Source of the DNA: Candidatus Kaiserbacteria bacterium
GTDB taxonomy: Bacteria > Patescibacteriota > Minisyncoccia > Phycocordibacterales > UBA918
Reading direction: 5' to 3'
DNA: 13,541 bases
NCBI GenBank assembly: GCA_020428895.1
Contig: JAGQLZ010000048.1
Coordinates: forward strand, 1-13,541
Both the position numbers and the translations under genes were made by a program. Below the pieces are notes generated by a model. It saw only the letters and a program-made list of their open reading frames with translations. It was not told the DNA's origin and did no database searches. Positions 13,458 to 13,541 of this stretch are shown piece by piece. The first letter of the stretch is position 1; every line of letters begins with the position of its first letter.

Positions 13458-13484
13458 ACTGAAATAAATGGATTTATTTCCAGT
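13458..13484. repeat. Inverted repeat near the right edge
   Basis: ACTGAAATAAAT, GG, then ATTTATTTC-CAGT: a 12-bp AT-rich inverted repeat with one bulged C. It may be an operator or a weak terminator; no flanking T-run makes a terminator clear. Confidence 0.5.
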
Positions 13485-13533
13485 ACTAAAATATACTTAG
13501 CTAAAATATAAATAAATAAATTAGAATATATAT

Positions 13534-13541
13534 ATGAAAAT
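13534..13541 (+). CDS. Possible start of a plus-strand gene cut by the window edge
   Basis: ATG AAA at 13534 begins eight bases before the end, after TAGAAT (13522-13527) 6 bases upstream, the same spacing as other starts here. No product can be inferred from two codons. Confidence 0.2.

Noticed and set aside
1..13541. CRISPR array, insertion sequence or prophage
   Set aside because: No regularly spaced direct repeats, no transposase or integrase, and the inverted repeats are single and do not flank a gene as IS ends would.
1..13541. Alternative genetic code (UGA read as Gly)
   Set aside because: The pilN gene ends at a TGA within a normal ATGA overlap, and no reading frame needs an internal TGA.

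Overview
The window looks like a piece of an AT-rich bacterial chromosome, most likely from the Candidate Phyla Radiation (Patescibacteria, Parcubacteria-like). This is inferred from four things: a compact type IV pilus (T4P) locus with no secretin gene, short accessory pilus proteins, pilins carrying a C-V-D-S-x-G-N-A motif, and almost no recognisable Shine-Dalgarno sequences. TGA is used as a stop (gene ending at 8053), so there is no sign of the UGA-glycine code of Gracilibacteria. No database search was possible, so the taxonomy is an inference.

Region 1 (1-9936, all on the minus strand, read right to left) is a T4P assembly locus. It runs pilM, pilN-like, pilO-like, a short PilP-like protein, pilB (extension ATPase), a single-domain response regulator, pilT (retraction ATPase) and pilC (platform protein). 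A strong terminator follows. Next come a pilin with its own promoter and leader, a second terminator, a paralogous pilin, pilD (prepilin peptidase), and a GspH/FimT-like minor pilin cut by the window's left edge. Together these could make, extend and retract a pilus. No PilQ secretin is present, which fits a cell without a conventional outer membrane.

Region 2 (9984-11244, plus strand) is divergent from pilM. It holds a ComF-family phosphoribosyltransferase gene without the usual N-terminal zinc ribbon, then an MgtC/SapB-family membrane protein. T4P plus ComF suggests DNA uptake. The 3' part of comF contains a perfect 21-bp inverted repeat with a 3-nt loop.

Region 3 (11270-13282, minus strand) is a likely envelope-stress module. 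It has an ECF sigma factor overlapping a three-TM membrane protein (probable regulator of the sigma factor, with an OB-like outer domain), preceded by a small secreted His/Gly-rich protein with an internal duplication. Upstream of the secreted protein is a region of about 250 bp with a nested inverted-repeat structure (13335-13423), probably in its leader, and a second inverted repeat.

The most interesting window-wide signal is a -10-like hexamer (TATAAT, TATACT, TATAGT or TATAAA) 5 to 9 bases before the start codons of eight genes, with no Shine-Dalgarno sequence. This would place transcription starts at or next to the start codon and suggests widespread leaderless mRNAs, with extra promoters inside the pilus operon.
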